64,000 nucleotides of DNA, taken from contig MGPQ01000012.1 in the NCBI GenBank assembly GCA_001797465.1, positions 177,667 through 241,666 on the forward strand, in the 5' to 3' direction. Position 1 is the first letter of the stretch. Each line of letters starts with the position of its first letter. Of the stretch, positions 52,083 to 60,661 are shown one piece after another. The notes beneath the pieces were generated by a model. That model had not been told where the DNA came from and made no database searches. It worked only from the letters and a program-made list of their open reading frames with translations. The translations under genes were made by a program, and so were the position numbers. This DNA is from Deltaproteobacteria bacterium GWB2_55_19. GTDB lineage: Bacteria; Desulfobacterota; GWC2-55-46.

Positions 52083-54584
52083 TCACCTGAATTCGTGCCA
52101 CTCTATGATGTAGACGTTGACCGCCCCGCAGTCACCTGAGATGGTCACTGTATCCGTAACCGTCCGGTACTGGTCGTTTGTCCCGCCATCGGTCAAAAAG
52201 AGCCCGCTCGCCGGGGGCGGCGCAGAGTTAAGCGTCGGAGAATATGTCCCGGTAAGGAACGATGACGGTATGGCCACCCCTCCGCCTCCGCCAGAGCTCG
52301 TAGGAGAGCCGAATACGAGCGTCTGCGTCGCGCCTGCCGAGAGCGTCACGGCGGAATTCAGGTACGCCTGAAAGACGTTAGAGCCGCCGGCTGATGAGTC
52401 GTTGAAGGCGAAGTAGCTGGCGGTATTTGGCGTCATGGAGGTCGTTGCGCTTATATTCTTAAGGACCATGGTAAAGGAGACGGTAGAGCCGCAGGAGGCG
52501 GACGCCGGGGAGAGCGACCCCCAGTACTGTATATTCGCCTTGTTCCAGCCGGTAAAACTGACAATATCGGTCCCTGACGAGTTCAAATATGACGCCGTGA
52601 CCGTCGCCGTGGTGTCTGTGGTGCTGTTCGGGGCTATGAGCGCGACCGTTGCCTCGCCGTTTGCGTCGGTCACAGCCGTAGCCGGGGAGAGCGTGCCGCT
52701 CGTCGTGGAGAAGGTCACGGTCTTTCCGGCAACCGGCGTGGCGCCTGAGACGAGTGTCGCGGTCATGGTGTAGGTCGCGCTCCCGTCGGCGTAGACCGGG
52801 CCGATCGGAGAGTGCGCGAGTGAGAGCCCGTAGGCCGTAACCGTCACATAGGTGCCTATCTCGGCCTCAGAGCCGTTGCATCCGCTCCTGGGGCTAGGGA
52901 TAACAGGGAATGCGACCACCTTGTCGGATATGACCGTCTCGGTCGTCGAGTATGTAATTGAAAATGACTTTGTGCCGCCCGAAGGTATGTCGTTTGCGGA
53001 ACTGCTCGATTTGAACGACACCTTGTCAGCGTTGCACGAGCTTGTCCATCCAGCCGGAGGGCCGACAGACGAGCAGGTCCAGTTGCCTCCGCCGCCCGGG
53101 AAAGATATCTCGATCTTCTTAAGGGTACAGGCGCCTCCGTTATAGACAGACCAGGTAAGGGTCTTGTTCGCGGTCCCGCTCGCGATGACCGAAGGAGCGA
53201 CCGTCGCCGAGTATTGGGAGATAGCGCCGGAATTAGACGTCGCCGTGTTCGTTGTCGCGCCCCCAGAGGCCGTGCCGTAACCGGAGAGGCAGTAAGCCTG
53301 ACCGATGGACCCTGTGATGGTGTAGGTCCATGAGAATACCCCTGTTGAGCCGCTTCCGAGCGATGAGATGGACGACGGCGACGGGCCGCTTAAGAGCGTC
53401 TCGGTCGCCCCTCCGGCGCACTGGGTCAGGGCTGAAGGCGCGAGATTTATAAGGGCCGACGCCCCGTTGTTCTTGACCTCCATCTCAACTGTAACACTCT
53501 GCCCCGTTATTACGCTCTCAGGTGTAACGGTGATAGAGGCGGTGAAGTTGCCGATGAGGACTGTATTCGAGTTAAGGAGTACGGAATTTGCTGTGGACCC
53601 GGAGTTTGTCGCGCGCGTCGTAAAGTAGACCGTCCCGGTGGAGGTGACGCTATACAACCATATTATCACCCCTGTTTGCCCCGCCGTGAGCGAGTACTGC
53701 GTTTTCGCGTAGACGACGGCGCCTGTCGTGTGGGCGGCGGCTGTCGTCAGGTTGCACCCGCGCGTCACGCCGGTAAAGGTCGTCGCGGTCATCCCGGTGT
53801 AACAGATGTCCTCTGAGTCGATCCTTATGGCCCCTGGAGAGGTGAAGCCTGTGGTCGACGCTACGGTTATAACCGTAGCCGAGGCAGAGTGGTTGCCGTC
53901 GAGTGCCGTCGAGCCATAATAGGGGCCTTCGGATAGGGTCGCAATCGCGCTCGATGGCGTGGGCGGCGTAGGGGTAGATGTTATATTCGATTGGGTAGCG
54001 GTAGAGCGGTTCGTAACCTGCATGGTGAGCGTTATAGTCCCTCCGACGCCGAGGGACTCAGGTGTGGCGACGAGTGTCGGCTCAAAGGACCTCCGTGTCC
54101 ATGTCGGTAGGGCGCCCGATCGCGAGAACCCGCCCTGTGTGTCTACGGTAACGCTCGTAAGCGTATCCCCGGCGACGTCCGCCGAGGCGGCGAGCGACAA
54201 CATCGTAATATTGAAGACGAGGCTCCCGCCGGGGGCCAACTGGCTCGCCGATGAGCCGTTACTGCACGCGCCGGAGCCCTGCATGAGCGCAAAGGTTATC
54301 CTGTCTGGCTCCGCCTCCCTTATGCACCACCCTGAGGGAGGGACGGTAGCTGTGCTGAAGTTGTATTTTGTATCATCGATCCTGAAGGTTATCTCACGTA
54401 TGTACTTTGTGGAGCCGGTATTGTTGGTAACGGTAAATGGGATTACGGCATTCGGGTCCTGCATGGTGACTTCCGTTGACGCGGGGACGGTGACTGAAAA
54501 AGTCTCGGCGGCCCCTGCGAACGAGTTGAAGAGGAGCGCCACAACAAAGGCGAACGCAAAAATGATGTTTGTGCGTGCTCTCAT
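52083..54584 (-). CDS. MshQ-like large secreted protein with Ig-like domains
   Basis: An 833-residue protein with a signal peptide (about residues 1-26, ending FAGAA). The rest is rich in Ser, Thr and Gly with repeated beta-sandwich character: conserved FTVTNNTGS, VTMEVKNNGASALINL-like and MQVTNRSTATQSNI segments fit CARDB/DUF11-type modules, and residues about 598-676 (ATYTMTATLVSG, VAGKTVTFSTTSGTLSP, DANGEATVAL) fit a Big_1 invasin-type Ig domain. It lies directly after the MshP-like prepilin, the place of mshQ in MSHA loci or pilY1 in type IV pilus loci. A pilus-tip or surface adhesin role is inferred. No von Willebrand A domain or autotransporter barrel is seen. Confidence 0.7.
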   Translation of the reverse strand: MRARTNIIFAFAFVVALLFNSFAGAAETFSVTVPASTEVTMQDPNAVIPFTVTNNTGSTKYIREITFRIDDTKYNFSTATVPPSGWCIREAEPDRITFALMQGSGACSNGSSASQLAPGGSLVFNITMLSLAASADVAGDTLTSVTVDTQGGFSRSGALPTWTRRSFEPTLVATPESLGVGGTITLTMQVTNRSTATQSNITSTPTPPTPSSAIATLSEGPYYGSTALDGNHSASATVITVASTTGFTSPGAIRIDSEDICYTGMTATTFTGVTRGCNLTTAAAHTTGAVVYAKTQYSLTAGQTGVIIWLYSVTSTGTVYFTTRATNSGSTANSVLLNSNTVLIGNFTASITVTPESVITGQSVTVEMEVKNNGASALINLAPSALTQCAGGATETLLSGPSPSSISSLGSGSTGVFSWTYTITGSIGQAYCLSGYGTASGGATTNTATSNSGAISQYSATVAPSVIASGTANKTLTWSVYNGGACTLKKIEISFPGGGGNWTCSSVGPPAGWTSSCNADKVSFKSSSSANDIPSGGTKSFSITYSTTETVISDKVVAFPVIPSPRSGCNGSEAEIGTYVTVTAYGLSLAHSPIGPVYADGSATYTMTATLVSGATPVAGKTVTFSTTSGTLSPATAVTDANGEATVALIAPNSTTDTTATVTASYLNSSGTDIVSFTGWNKANIQYWGSLSPASASCGSTVSFTMVLKNISATTSMTPNTASYFAFNDSSAGGSNVFQAYLNSAVTLSAGATQTLVFGSPTSSGGGGGVAIPSSFLTGTYSPTLNSAPPPASGLFLTDGGTNDQYRTVTDTVTISGDCGAVNVYIIEWHEFR

Positions 54585-54594
54585 ACTGGCTCCT

Positions 54595-55359
54595 TTAAGG
54601 CGTTCTGCTGAAACCGGAGAAGACCTCTCTCCTCGCGTTCTGATGCCTGCCCAATGATATCACGGCCCTCATGCAGGAGTCGTACGGAGGCCCGGCGGGT
54701 TGACCGCATGTGGAGCCGGTGCCGAAGTTCGTTTCATCCGGGTGGGCTATCCTGAGCTTATAAACGTCCCCGATGGCGCCGGTTACGCGAGCGGTGTATG
54801 TAAGGGTCGCCGGAGGCGCGGTCTGGACCCGGTAGCGGACCGTCTCGGGGACCTTCGCCGTAGCCGAGCTTGCTATGAGTGTAGCCGAGGCCGCGGGGTT
54901 GTTGCAGTCCGCTACGCTGTTGTCGTAGAGCTCAAGCGCCATGTTGGACGCCGACGACCACGCGAGAGAGACGTATACCGTCCGGGCGGGGTTCGCGCCT
55001 GTTACAGATATCACGGACTCGAACGGCTCGCATTTGTTCGATGCCGTAAGGGTCGAGTCCCTTGACTCGTATTCAAGCACCTCAACGTCCATTGTGCCTC
55101 CGCCGATGGGTTTGGCGAGGTATCCGTCCTTCCATAGCCAGTAAGTGCTTATAGGCGTTCTCTTAAGATGGCCTATGGCGGCCTCAAGCCCGCCCTCTGC
55201 CGCGAAAAGCGCTCTTGAGGATAAGACTTCGCCGGTGGACTCCTCCACGCCCGTTGAAAATATGGAAACGAATATCACGCCCGAGAGGGTCAGGACCGCG
55301 AGGACGAGTATCACGCCGATGATCGACGCCCCGCGCCTGTTTAATATCAGCCTCCTCAT
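54595..55359 (-). CDS. MshP/PilX-like minor prepilin
   Basis: A 254-residue protein from ATG 55359, which overlaps the PilW-like gene by ATGA. The N terminus MRRLILNRRG-ASIIGVILVLAVLTLSG is a class III prepilin leader with cleavage after Gly10; the mature protein lacks Glu5, as PilX and MshP often do. The region FAAEGGLEAAIGHL is the PilX signature. The periplasmic part is mostly beta with two disulfide-capable Cys near the C terminus (STCGQ..YDSCMR). It would join the minor-pilin initiation complex. Confidence 0.8.
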   Translation of the reverse strand: MRRLILNRRGASIIGVILVLAVLTLSGVIFVSIFSTGVEESTGEVLSSRALFAAEGGLEAAIGHLKRTPISTYWLWKDGYLAKPIGGGTMDVEVLEYESRDSTLTASNKCEPFESVISVTGANPARTVYVSLAWSSASNMALELYDNSVADCNNPAASATLIASSATAKVPETVRYRVQTAPPATLTYTARVTGAIGDVYKLRIAHPDETNFGTGSTCGQPAGPPYDSCMRAVISLGRHQNARREVFSGFSRTP

Positions 55360-55901
55360 CTTAAGCTCCTCGGATGGACCGAGGCCCTGAACGGCACGGA
55401 CTCGGCGCCGCTTCCAAGCGTCATGTTGAGTATTATTACCCATATCTCGTTCACTGCGGCCGCAGGGGTCCCGTCGTTTTTAAGGTATTCGAAAGACGCG
55501 GTTGCCACGTTGTCGGCGAGCGTGTACTCCGGGTCGACGGCGGCCGCTCCTGTGCCATAGCTGAGTTTCAGCGTCCCGGCGTCGTACCTTAGCCCCACCC
55601 TCTCGTAATTCGTCGTTACGAACTTCAAGTCGGTGGCGGTCCATGTCGTTACGTCCGCGGCCTGCGGCGTGCAGGAGTTTCCGGCCGTGGTACAGCGCAT
55701 AAGGCGCATCTCGCGGGAAGCCCTCTCGACAACGAGCCTCCCCTGGGACGAGAGCTCTTTCCGTACGTCCCCGGTTTCAAGCGACTTCGCCCCCTGGAAG
55801 AGGATGGAGGAGACGACGGTGCCGATGATGCCGACGAGGACGATGACCATGACCGTCTCGATAAGCGTGAACCCCCTTTTATCGAACGGAGCGGTCATCA
55901 T
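55356..55901 (-). CDS. MshO/PilW-like minor prepilin
   Basis: About 182 residues. ATG 55901 overlaps the preceding stop by one base, and a second ATG follows immediately. The leader MMTAPFDKRG is followed by FTLIETVMVIVLVGIIGTVV with Glu5, so PilD-type peptidase cleavage is expected. The following helix and SQGRLVVERASREMRLMRC match the GspJ/PilW family. The rest is a beta-rich globular domain. Minor pilins of this kind prime assembly in the inner membrane. Confidence 0.85.
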   Translation of the reverse strand: MMTAPFDKRGFTLIETVMVIVLVGIIGTVVSSILFQGAKSLETGDVRKELSSQGRLVVERASREMRLMRCTTAGNSCTPQAADVTTWTATDLKFVTTNYERVGLRYDAGTLKLSYGTGAAAVDPEYTLADNVATASFEYLKNDGTPAAAVNEIWVIILNMTLGSGAESVPFRASVHPRSLR

Positions 55902-56317
55902 CAGTGGCTTGTCATGACGGTCACAAAGTCCGCAGAACCGCCCCCCCACGATACATTCACCCTCACCCTTTTGGCGTTTATGTCGGAATCCGAGCAGTTA
56001 GGCATAGTGCCGTTTGATGTGTCAAGATCGGCCTCCTGAACGCAGAAGACCTCGACCTCGCGGGTGAACCTGTCGAACGGCGCGGGTAGCGCCGCCGGGG
56101 TTTCAGAGACTACCGTATTAAAGCCGTTCGCCTTTTTGTCAGCTATCAACCTCTCCACCTTCTCCTGCGCGAGCGCGGCGGCCTGCGCGAGCGTCACCGC
56201 GTCGGGCCTGCCGGACAGGCCCGCGAAGTACATGAGGATACCGGTGCCGGCTATGGCCAGCACCACTATCACCATTACGACCTCTATGAGGGTAAAACCC
56301 CGTTCGTTTTTTATCAT
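55901..56317 (-). CDS. MshD/PilV-like minor prepilin
   Basis: A 138-residue prepilin: leader MIKNERG, then FTLIEVVMVIVVLAIAGTGIL with Glu5. LAQEKVERLIADKKANGFN is typical for the GspI/PilV group. Two Cys in the C-terminal third (VFCVQ and PNCSD) may form a disulfide. It overlaps the upstream MshC-like gene by four bases and the downstream MshO-like gene by one. Confidence 0.85.
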   Translation of the reverse strand: MIKNERGFTLIEVVMVIVVLAIAGTGILMYFAGLSGRPDAVTLAQAAALAQEKVERLIADKKANGFNTVVSETPAALPAPFDRFTREVEVFCVQEADLDTSNGTMPNCSDSDINAKRVRVNVSWGGGSADFVTVMTSH

Positions 56318-56913
56318 TGGGCCGTAGCCATGCCGGTAACCGGCGTAACTGACACTGTCCCCGTAATCGCGCCCTTTGCGACAGTTACGGTCTTAGAGGC
56401 CGTAAGCCTCATTCCGTCGCTGTCGTAAGGCACGCCCATCGTATCGAACTCCAGTATCCCGGGCGTCGAGCCGCCGAAGTCCGCCGAGACCTGAAAACCA
56501 TTGAGGTCGCCGGTGTCCATGCGTACGCAGAAAAAGGAGTCGCCCGACGACGGGTTCCTTGCGCTCTCCACGGCTCCGGAGCCGTTGGGGTTTTCGCCCC
56601 ATGTGCCGTTATTGTCCGCGTCGTTTACTATGGTGTATTGGGCAGAGCCGGGACAGCTCGCGTCCGCGATATTTATCCTTATGCGGTACCTGAAGGTCGG
56701 GTTTGTGGCGTTCGGGGTGTCGAGGTTTGAGCGCAGGAGCGCTAAGGACTGTGCGTAGCGGATGTCCTCCTGGACCTTCTTAGTAAAGACAGGGACGGAG
56801 ATGGCGGAGGTCCCGCCAAAGATCATCGGATACGCTACGGCGGCGACAATCGCTGTAAGCGTGATCACAAGGACGAGCTCTATCATGGTAAAGCCCTTAT
56901 TCACGGTGCGCAT
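56314..56913 (-). CDS. MshC/GspH-like minor prepilin
   Basis: About 199 residues from ATG 56913 (MRTVNKG-FTMIELVLVITLTAIVAAVAYP), with Glu5 in the mature sequence. VQEDIRYAQSLALLRS is the GspH/FimT/MshC pattern. The start is debatable: a near-consensus promoter (56912-56940) has its -10 over this ATG, so the mRNA from it would begin near GTG 56904, whose product (M)NKG-FTMIE is the shortest normal prepilin leader. Read-through from the GT39-like gene would allow the ATG. It opens a tightly overlapping set of four minor-pilin genes plus the MshQ-like gene. Confidence 0.83.
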   Translation of the reverse strand: MRTVNKGFTMIELVLVITLTAIVAAVAYPMIFGGTSAISVPVFTKKVQEDIRYAQSLALLRSNLDTPNATNPTFRYRIRINIADASCPGSAQYTIVNDADNNGTWGENPNGSGAVESARNPSSGDSFFCVRMDTGDLNGFQVSADFGGSTPGILEFDTMGVPYDSDGMRLTASKTVTVAKGAITGTVSVTPVTGMATAQ

Positions 56914-56940
56914 TATAGTATTTTGGCGAAGAACATTCAA
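56912..56940 (-). promoter_or_regulatory. Sigma-70-type promoter for minor-pilin operon
   Basis: On the - strand TTGAAT (56935-56940), a 17-base spacer and TATAAT (56912-56917). The -35 overlaps the stop of the upstream GT39-like gene. The predicted start, near 56905, falls beside GTG 56904, which would give a leaderless mRNA. Confidence 0.55.
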
Positions 56941-58622
56941 TAGTTATCGAGGTTATAGATATATATGGAGTATCCGACGTTCCCGGAGGGCTTCATCTCC
57001 CTAAAGAACCTGTAATAGTCCCTGTCGGCGAGGTAGACGCCCTGGAGCATGGTCGCGCTTATCGCGAAAGAGCCCTTGAGAGCGACCGCGTCCTTTACGT
57101 TCACGGGCGCGAGTATCGCGTAGCTCGGCAGGTACTCGTAGTCGATGCCGAAATACCTCGGGTCAGAGAGGCCGAAGTACGCGAGTTTTATCCGCTTGAT
57201 ATCGTTATCTTCCATGTACTTCTTGAGGCCCTTCAAGTCCTGGCCCCAGTCGAGGTTGGAATCCACAAGATATTTGTAGCCGTTCCCGGGGCCTCCGATG
57301 AACTCGTTAAAGTAAGCGAGCTGGTGCGGATAAATCGAAGCCGCAGAAAAGGCGTACCAGGCTATCAATAGGGCGAAGACAAGCTTTGCGGCCCTCGCGC
57401 TCTTTGTATTTATCAGCGGGATAAAACCGACGAGCGTGAATATGAACGGGTAGACCGGCAGTATATGGCGGATGCCGATGTTGACCTTCTGAAGCGACAT
57501 CGCCGTAAAAATAATGAGCGCCGGAACCAAGAGCCACAGGCCCTTCCTGATTTCACGGACCGCTAAAAGGTAGAGTACTGAGGCGATAAGGAGTATCAGC
57601 GCCGGGATAGGCGTCTTTATGAGGAACGCGACTATAAAGTAATACCACCAGCCGGTATTTGAATACCCGCCCATGAGAAAGGCCGCTTTGCCTGTGGACG
57701 CCCCCATGACTACCCCGGCCACACTGTAAAGGTACGCCTCTGGGAGGAGCCGCCAGGACCTCGCGAAGTCGAAGAAAGGCGTTAGTGAGGATGATGCGAA
57801 AACTGACCAATTGAGAGGCTCGTAGTTGGGGCTGTCTGACCGGAACCTGAACCCGTAAATGGCCCAGAGGCAAAGATAGACGGTAATGACCAGGAGCGCG
57901 TAATACGGCAGGGCCTTTTTGCCTTCCCGCCGGAGTGCGATTGCGAAGGACGCAATAGCAATAGGGGCAAGGAGCAGAGCCGTATGCTTCGAGGCGAGCG
58001 CGAAGGCGATAGCGATTGCCGCGGCTATCGCCCTCCATGCCGTAACCCCTTTCGCGTCAAGGCAGTAGAAGAAGTAGAGCGATATGAAGAAAAAGGCGGT
58101 AATGGGGAGGTCTGTCGTTGCGATGGACGCGTTCGCGATAATATTGGGACAGAGCGCATAGAGAAAGATAGAGAGGAGCGCGCCCTTTTGCCCCCAGAGG
58201 TCCCGCGACCAGATAAATACGAATATACCGAGTAGTGTAGCGAGGATAATGTTGCCGAGCCTGCTCCAGAAAAGGATTGTGTCGCCGGTGACGCTGTTCT
58301 CATAGAGGAACTTAAGCGAATACGGAAAGAAGTTTGAGTCAGGCGCGCCCTCTGGACGGACCTTTTCGTCAAAGTCGAGGTCGAGAAGCGCGGCCGGGAG
58401 CGCGCCTGTTATGGCTCTGCCCAGGACCGGGTGGTTAAGCGGCGAGAGCCAGTCCATCCCCTTTTTCACATAGGCGTAACCGGAGAGTATGTGCGCGGAC
58501 TCGTCCCATGTGTTGTTCTTCTTAAGCGCGACGGATGAAGCGGTTGCGAAGAATACCAAGAGGAGGCCGACTGCTATGGCCCATGTGATAAGGCCTGTTT
58601 TTGAACCCCCCTCCCCTCTCAA
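56937..58622 (-). CDS. GT39/PMT-like membrane glycosyltransferase
   Basis: A 561-residue polytopic protein with about eleven helices and a C-terminal periplasmic tail. The first loop has NNTWDESAHILSGYAYV, the acidic pair of PMT/GT-C enzymes, then SPLNHPVLGRAI. FSRDLWGQKGALLS-like and DLPITAFFFISLYFF segments continue the GT-C core; QKVNIGIRHILPVYPF is a frequent motif of the PMT_2 group. It would use a polyprenyl-phosphate sugar in the periplasm. Located between the major pilin and minor pilins, it may glycosylate pilin, an inference from position only. It shares four bases with the SpeE-like gene. Confidence 0.8.
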   Translation of the reverse strand: MRGEGGSKTGLITWAIAVGLLLVFFATASSVALKKNNTWDESAHILSGYAYVKKGMDWLSPLNHPVLGRAITGALPAALLDLDFDEKVRPEGAPDSNFFPYSLKFLYENSVTGDTILFWSRLGNIILATLLGIFVFIWSRDLWGQKGALLSIFLYALCPNIIANASIATTDLPITAFFFISLYFFYCLDAKGVTAWRAIAAAIAIAFALASKHTALLLAPIAIASFAIALRREGKKALPYYALLVITVYLCLWAIYGFRFRSDSPNYEPLNWSVFASSSLTPFFDFARSWRLLPEAYLYSVAGVVMGASTGKAAFLMGGYSNTGWWYYFIVAFLIKTPIPALILLIASVLYLLAVREIRKGLWLLVPALIIFTAMSLQKVNIGIRHILPVYPFIFTLVGFIPLINTKSARAAKLVFALLIAWYAFSAASIYPHQLAYFNEFIGGPGNGYKYLVDSNLDWGQDLKGLKKYMEDNDIKRIKLAYFGLSDPRYFGIDYEYLPSYAILAPVNVKDAVALKGSFAISATMLQGVYLADRDYYRFFREMKPSGNVGYSIYIYNLDNY

Positions 58623-60661
58623 GCCTTTTTCCCTTTCATGTCTATCATAAAGGCGATCGCGTAAGCGATGAGGCTGACGACATAGAGCCCGTTAAAGCCC
58701 ATCGCCATCGAAAGGTACTCGGACATCCCGCCGACGACCGCGCCGAAGATGTTCGAGCCCATGTCGACGTCCATCCTCTCCGAGCCGGCGAACGATATGC
58801 CGAAGACGAACGACGCGAAGAAGATCGGGGCCGAAATGAGGAGGAGCGATACCGCGAGTTTTGCGGTCCAGTTGAGCCCGATAAAAAGGCTCAAGGGCAG
58901 GAAATAGAGGACGATGAGCGATGCGAATATAAGCAGGTACGGGACAATGACGGACTCCATGTACCACCTGTGTATTATGAAGTTGGCGAGGAGGACGGAT
59001 GAGAGTATCGCCGCGATGACTACGGAGACGACCGTCACCGTCGAGCCGAAGAGGAGCGCAAATGATGTTATTGATTTTGTCTCAAGGAGCATGAACCCGA
59101 GCCCGAGCATGAAGAATTTGAGGCTGAATGCCCCATGACGCCCTGCCGCGACCCTTATGAGCGCGAAAGAGATGACTGGTATCAGGAGGAGCATCGACCA
59201 GTATTCCCTCGGTATCTTCTTCCCGTCGAGATAGAGGAACGGCCAGTCGTCGGTGGGGAGCGTCAGAGCCCCTTTTGTCCCGAAAGATATCTCCTGGAGC
59301 CCCTCAATCGTCTTGTTTTTGCCCCTCACGCCTGGGCCCGCGACGTAGGAGATGTTGCCGGAGACCGGGTCGATCGGCGCGTATACTACGAGGTCGGCGC
59401 CGTATACGTCTTTTAATATCTCATAGAGCTTCGCGCGCATGTCAGGTCTCGGCGCGTTGTAGTTGAGCTGGAGGACTCCGTCGCCGGTCAGGAGCTCTTT
59501 CGTCTGCTTGAGGCTCTCGTAGGTGTAGACGAAGTTTTCGGTCCTTATGTTCGACATGTGAGTGAGATGGTACTGGGAGTCGAGGAAGCCTATGACGACA
59601 AGGTCATATTTTTTCTTAGTCTTGTGGAAGAAGGCCCTCGCGTCGTCAACGTGGACAGAGACCCTCTCGTCCAAAAACGGCCGGTGCGGGGACAAATGAG
59701 AGCCGAGCGTGATGAAGACCGGGTCTATCTCGACGGCGTCTATGTACGACGCGCCCTTTCTAAGCGCCATCGCCGTCTCGTTTCCGGCCCCCGCGCCGAC
59801 TACCATGACGGTCTTTGGAGCGCCGAGATCATATGGTATCTCGTAGATGCGGCGGGACTCCATGATAAGGGCCGCCTCCGGGCCCTTGTAAACGAGATCG
59901 AAGTTCATGGAGCCGACCTGCGGGTTTCCGTTCGTCGTAGAGATGAAGCCGGAGCCCGGTTGCGCCGAGAACGGATAGACCTTGATCCTGCTGTACGGGG
60001 ACCATACCTCGGCGCCGAAGTGGGCCGAAAAGACGAGGAAGAGGGTTATGATTATCGAGGCGGCGTTCAGATAAAAGACCCCTCTCTTCGAATACTTCCG
60101 GCTTAACCAGAGCGTCGGCACGAGGAAGACCGCGAACCAGACGAGCGGCGTCGTCCAGAGCCACCCCGCGATGGCGAAGATGACAATGCCGGCGAGCGCC
60201 CCTGCTACGTTTATGGAATAGGCGCGCAAAGGCCTGAACGCGGACATGGACCTCATCGTCTCTTGCCCGAGCGGGATGAAGTACATGGCTATTGCGGCGT
60301 AGAAGAATACGAGGACGCCCAGTATCGGGACGGACTGCGCCCTGGTGTTCGCCCAGAACTCGGGCCAGATAGACTCGTCCTTGAGCGAGTGGTCGAGGTC
60401 TATGCGGAGGTAGTCGTTAAAGTAGATGATGATGGTGACAAGGACGAGCGAGGCTATGGGGATGAACTCGATGTAATTCCTCTTCGACCTCGACGTGAGA
60501 AAACCAATGCCGATCCCCAGGAATATGGCGATCAGAATCGCGTTTTTGTAGTACGACAGCAGATATATGTTCGAGGAGACGTACCGTATGAACATCATCT
60601 CGCCGAAGAGCGTCAAAAAGCTTATGAGGAAGAGCTTAAGTCCCGGTCTCTTGTCAGTCAT
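58619..60661 (-). CDS. Membrane protein with spermidine-synthase-like domain
   Basis: A 680-residue protein from ATG 60661 (one base overlap with the preceding stop). Helices occupy about residues 8-235 and 505-680, with a soluble methyltransferase-like domain between. That domain has VMVVGAGAGNETAMALRKGA, AVEIDPVFITLG, VHVDDARAFFHKT and YDLVVIGFLDSQYHLTHMSN. This fits the SpeE fold, but the usual YDVIIVDSSDP reads YDLVVIGFLDS, so the catalytic Asp position has Gly and polyamine synthesis is doubtful. Membrane SpeE-like proteins of this type are common and uncharacterised. It is co-transcribed with YfhO-like and GT39-like genes. Confidence 0.8.
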   Translation of the reverse strand: MTDKRPGLKLFLISFLTLFGEMMFIRYVSSNIYLLSYYKNAILIAIFLGIGIGFLTSRSKRNYIEFIPIASLVLVTIIIYFNDYLRIDLDHSLKDESIWPEFWANTRAQSVPILGVLVFFYAAIAMYFIPLGQETMRSMSAFRPLRAYSINVAGALAGIVIFAIAGWLWTTPLVWFAVFLVPTLWLSRKYSKRGVFYLNAASIIITLFLVFSAHFGAEVWSPYSRIKVYPFSAQPGSGFISTTNGNPQVGSMNFDLVYKGPEAALIMESRRIYEIPYDLGAPKTVMVVGAGAGNETAMALRKGASYIDAVEIDPVFITLGSHLSPHRPFLDERVSVHVDDARAFFHKTKKKYDLVVIGFLDSQYHLTHMSNIRTENFVYTYESLKQTKELLTGDGVLQLNYNAPRPDMRAKLYEILKDVYGADLVVYAPIDPVSGNISYVAGPGVRGKNKTIEGLQEISFGTKGALTLPTDDWPFLYLDGKKIPREYWSMLLLIPVISFALIRVAAGRHGAFSLKFFMLGLGFMLLETKSITSFALLFGSTVTVVSVVIAAILSSVLLANFIIHRWYMESVIVPYLLIFASLIVLYFLPLSLFIGLNWTAKLAVSLLLISAPIFFASFVFGISFAGSERMDVDMGSNIFGAVVGGMSEYLSMAMGFNGLYVVSLIAYAIAFMIDMKGKKA

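Noticed and set aside
58619..60661. Spermidine synthase SpeE
   Set aside because: It has two membrane blocks, and the catalytic Asp segment is altered, so naming it speE would overstate the evidence.
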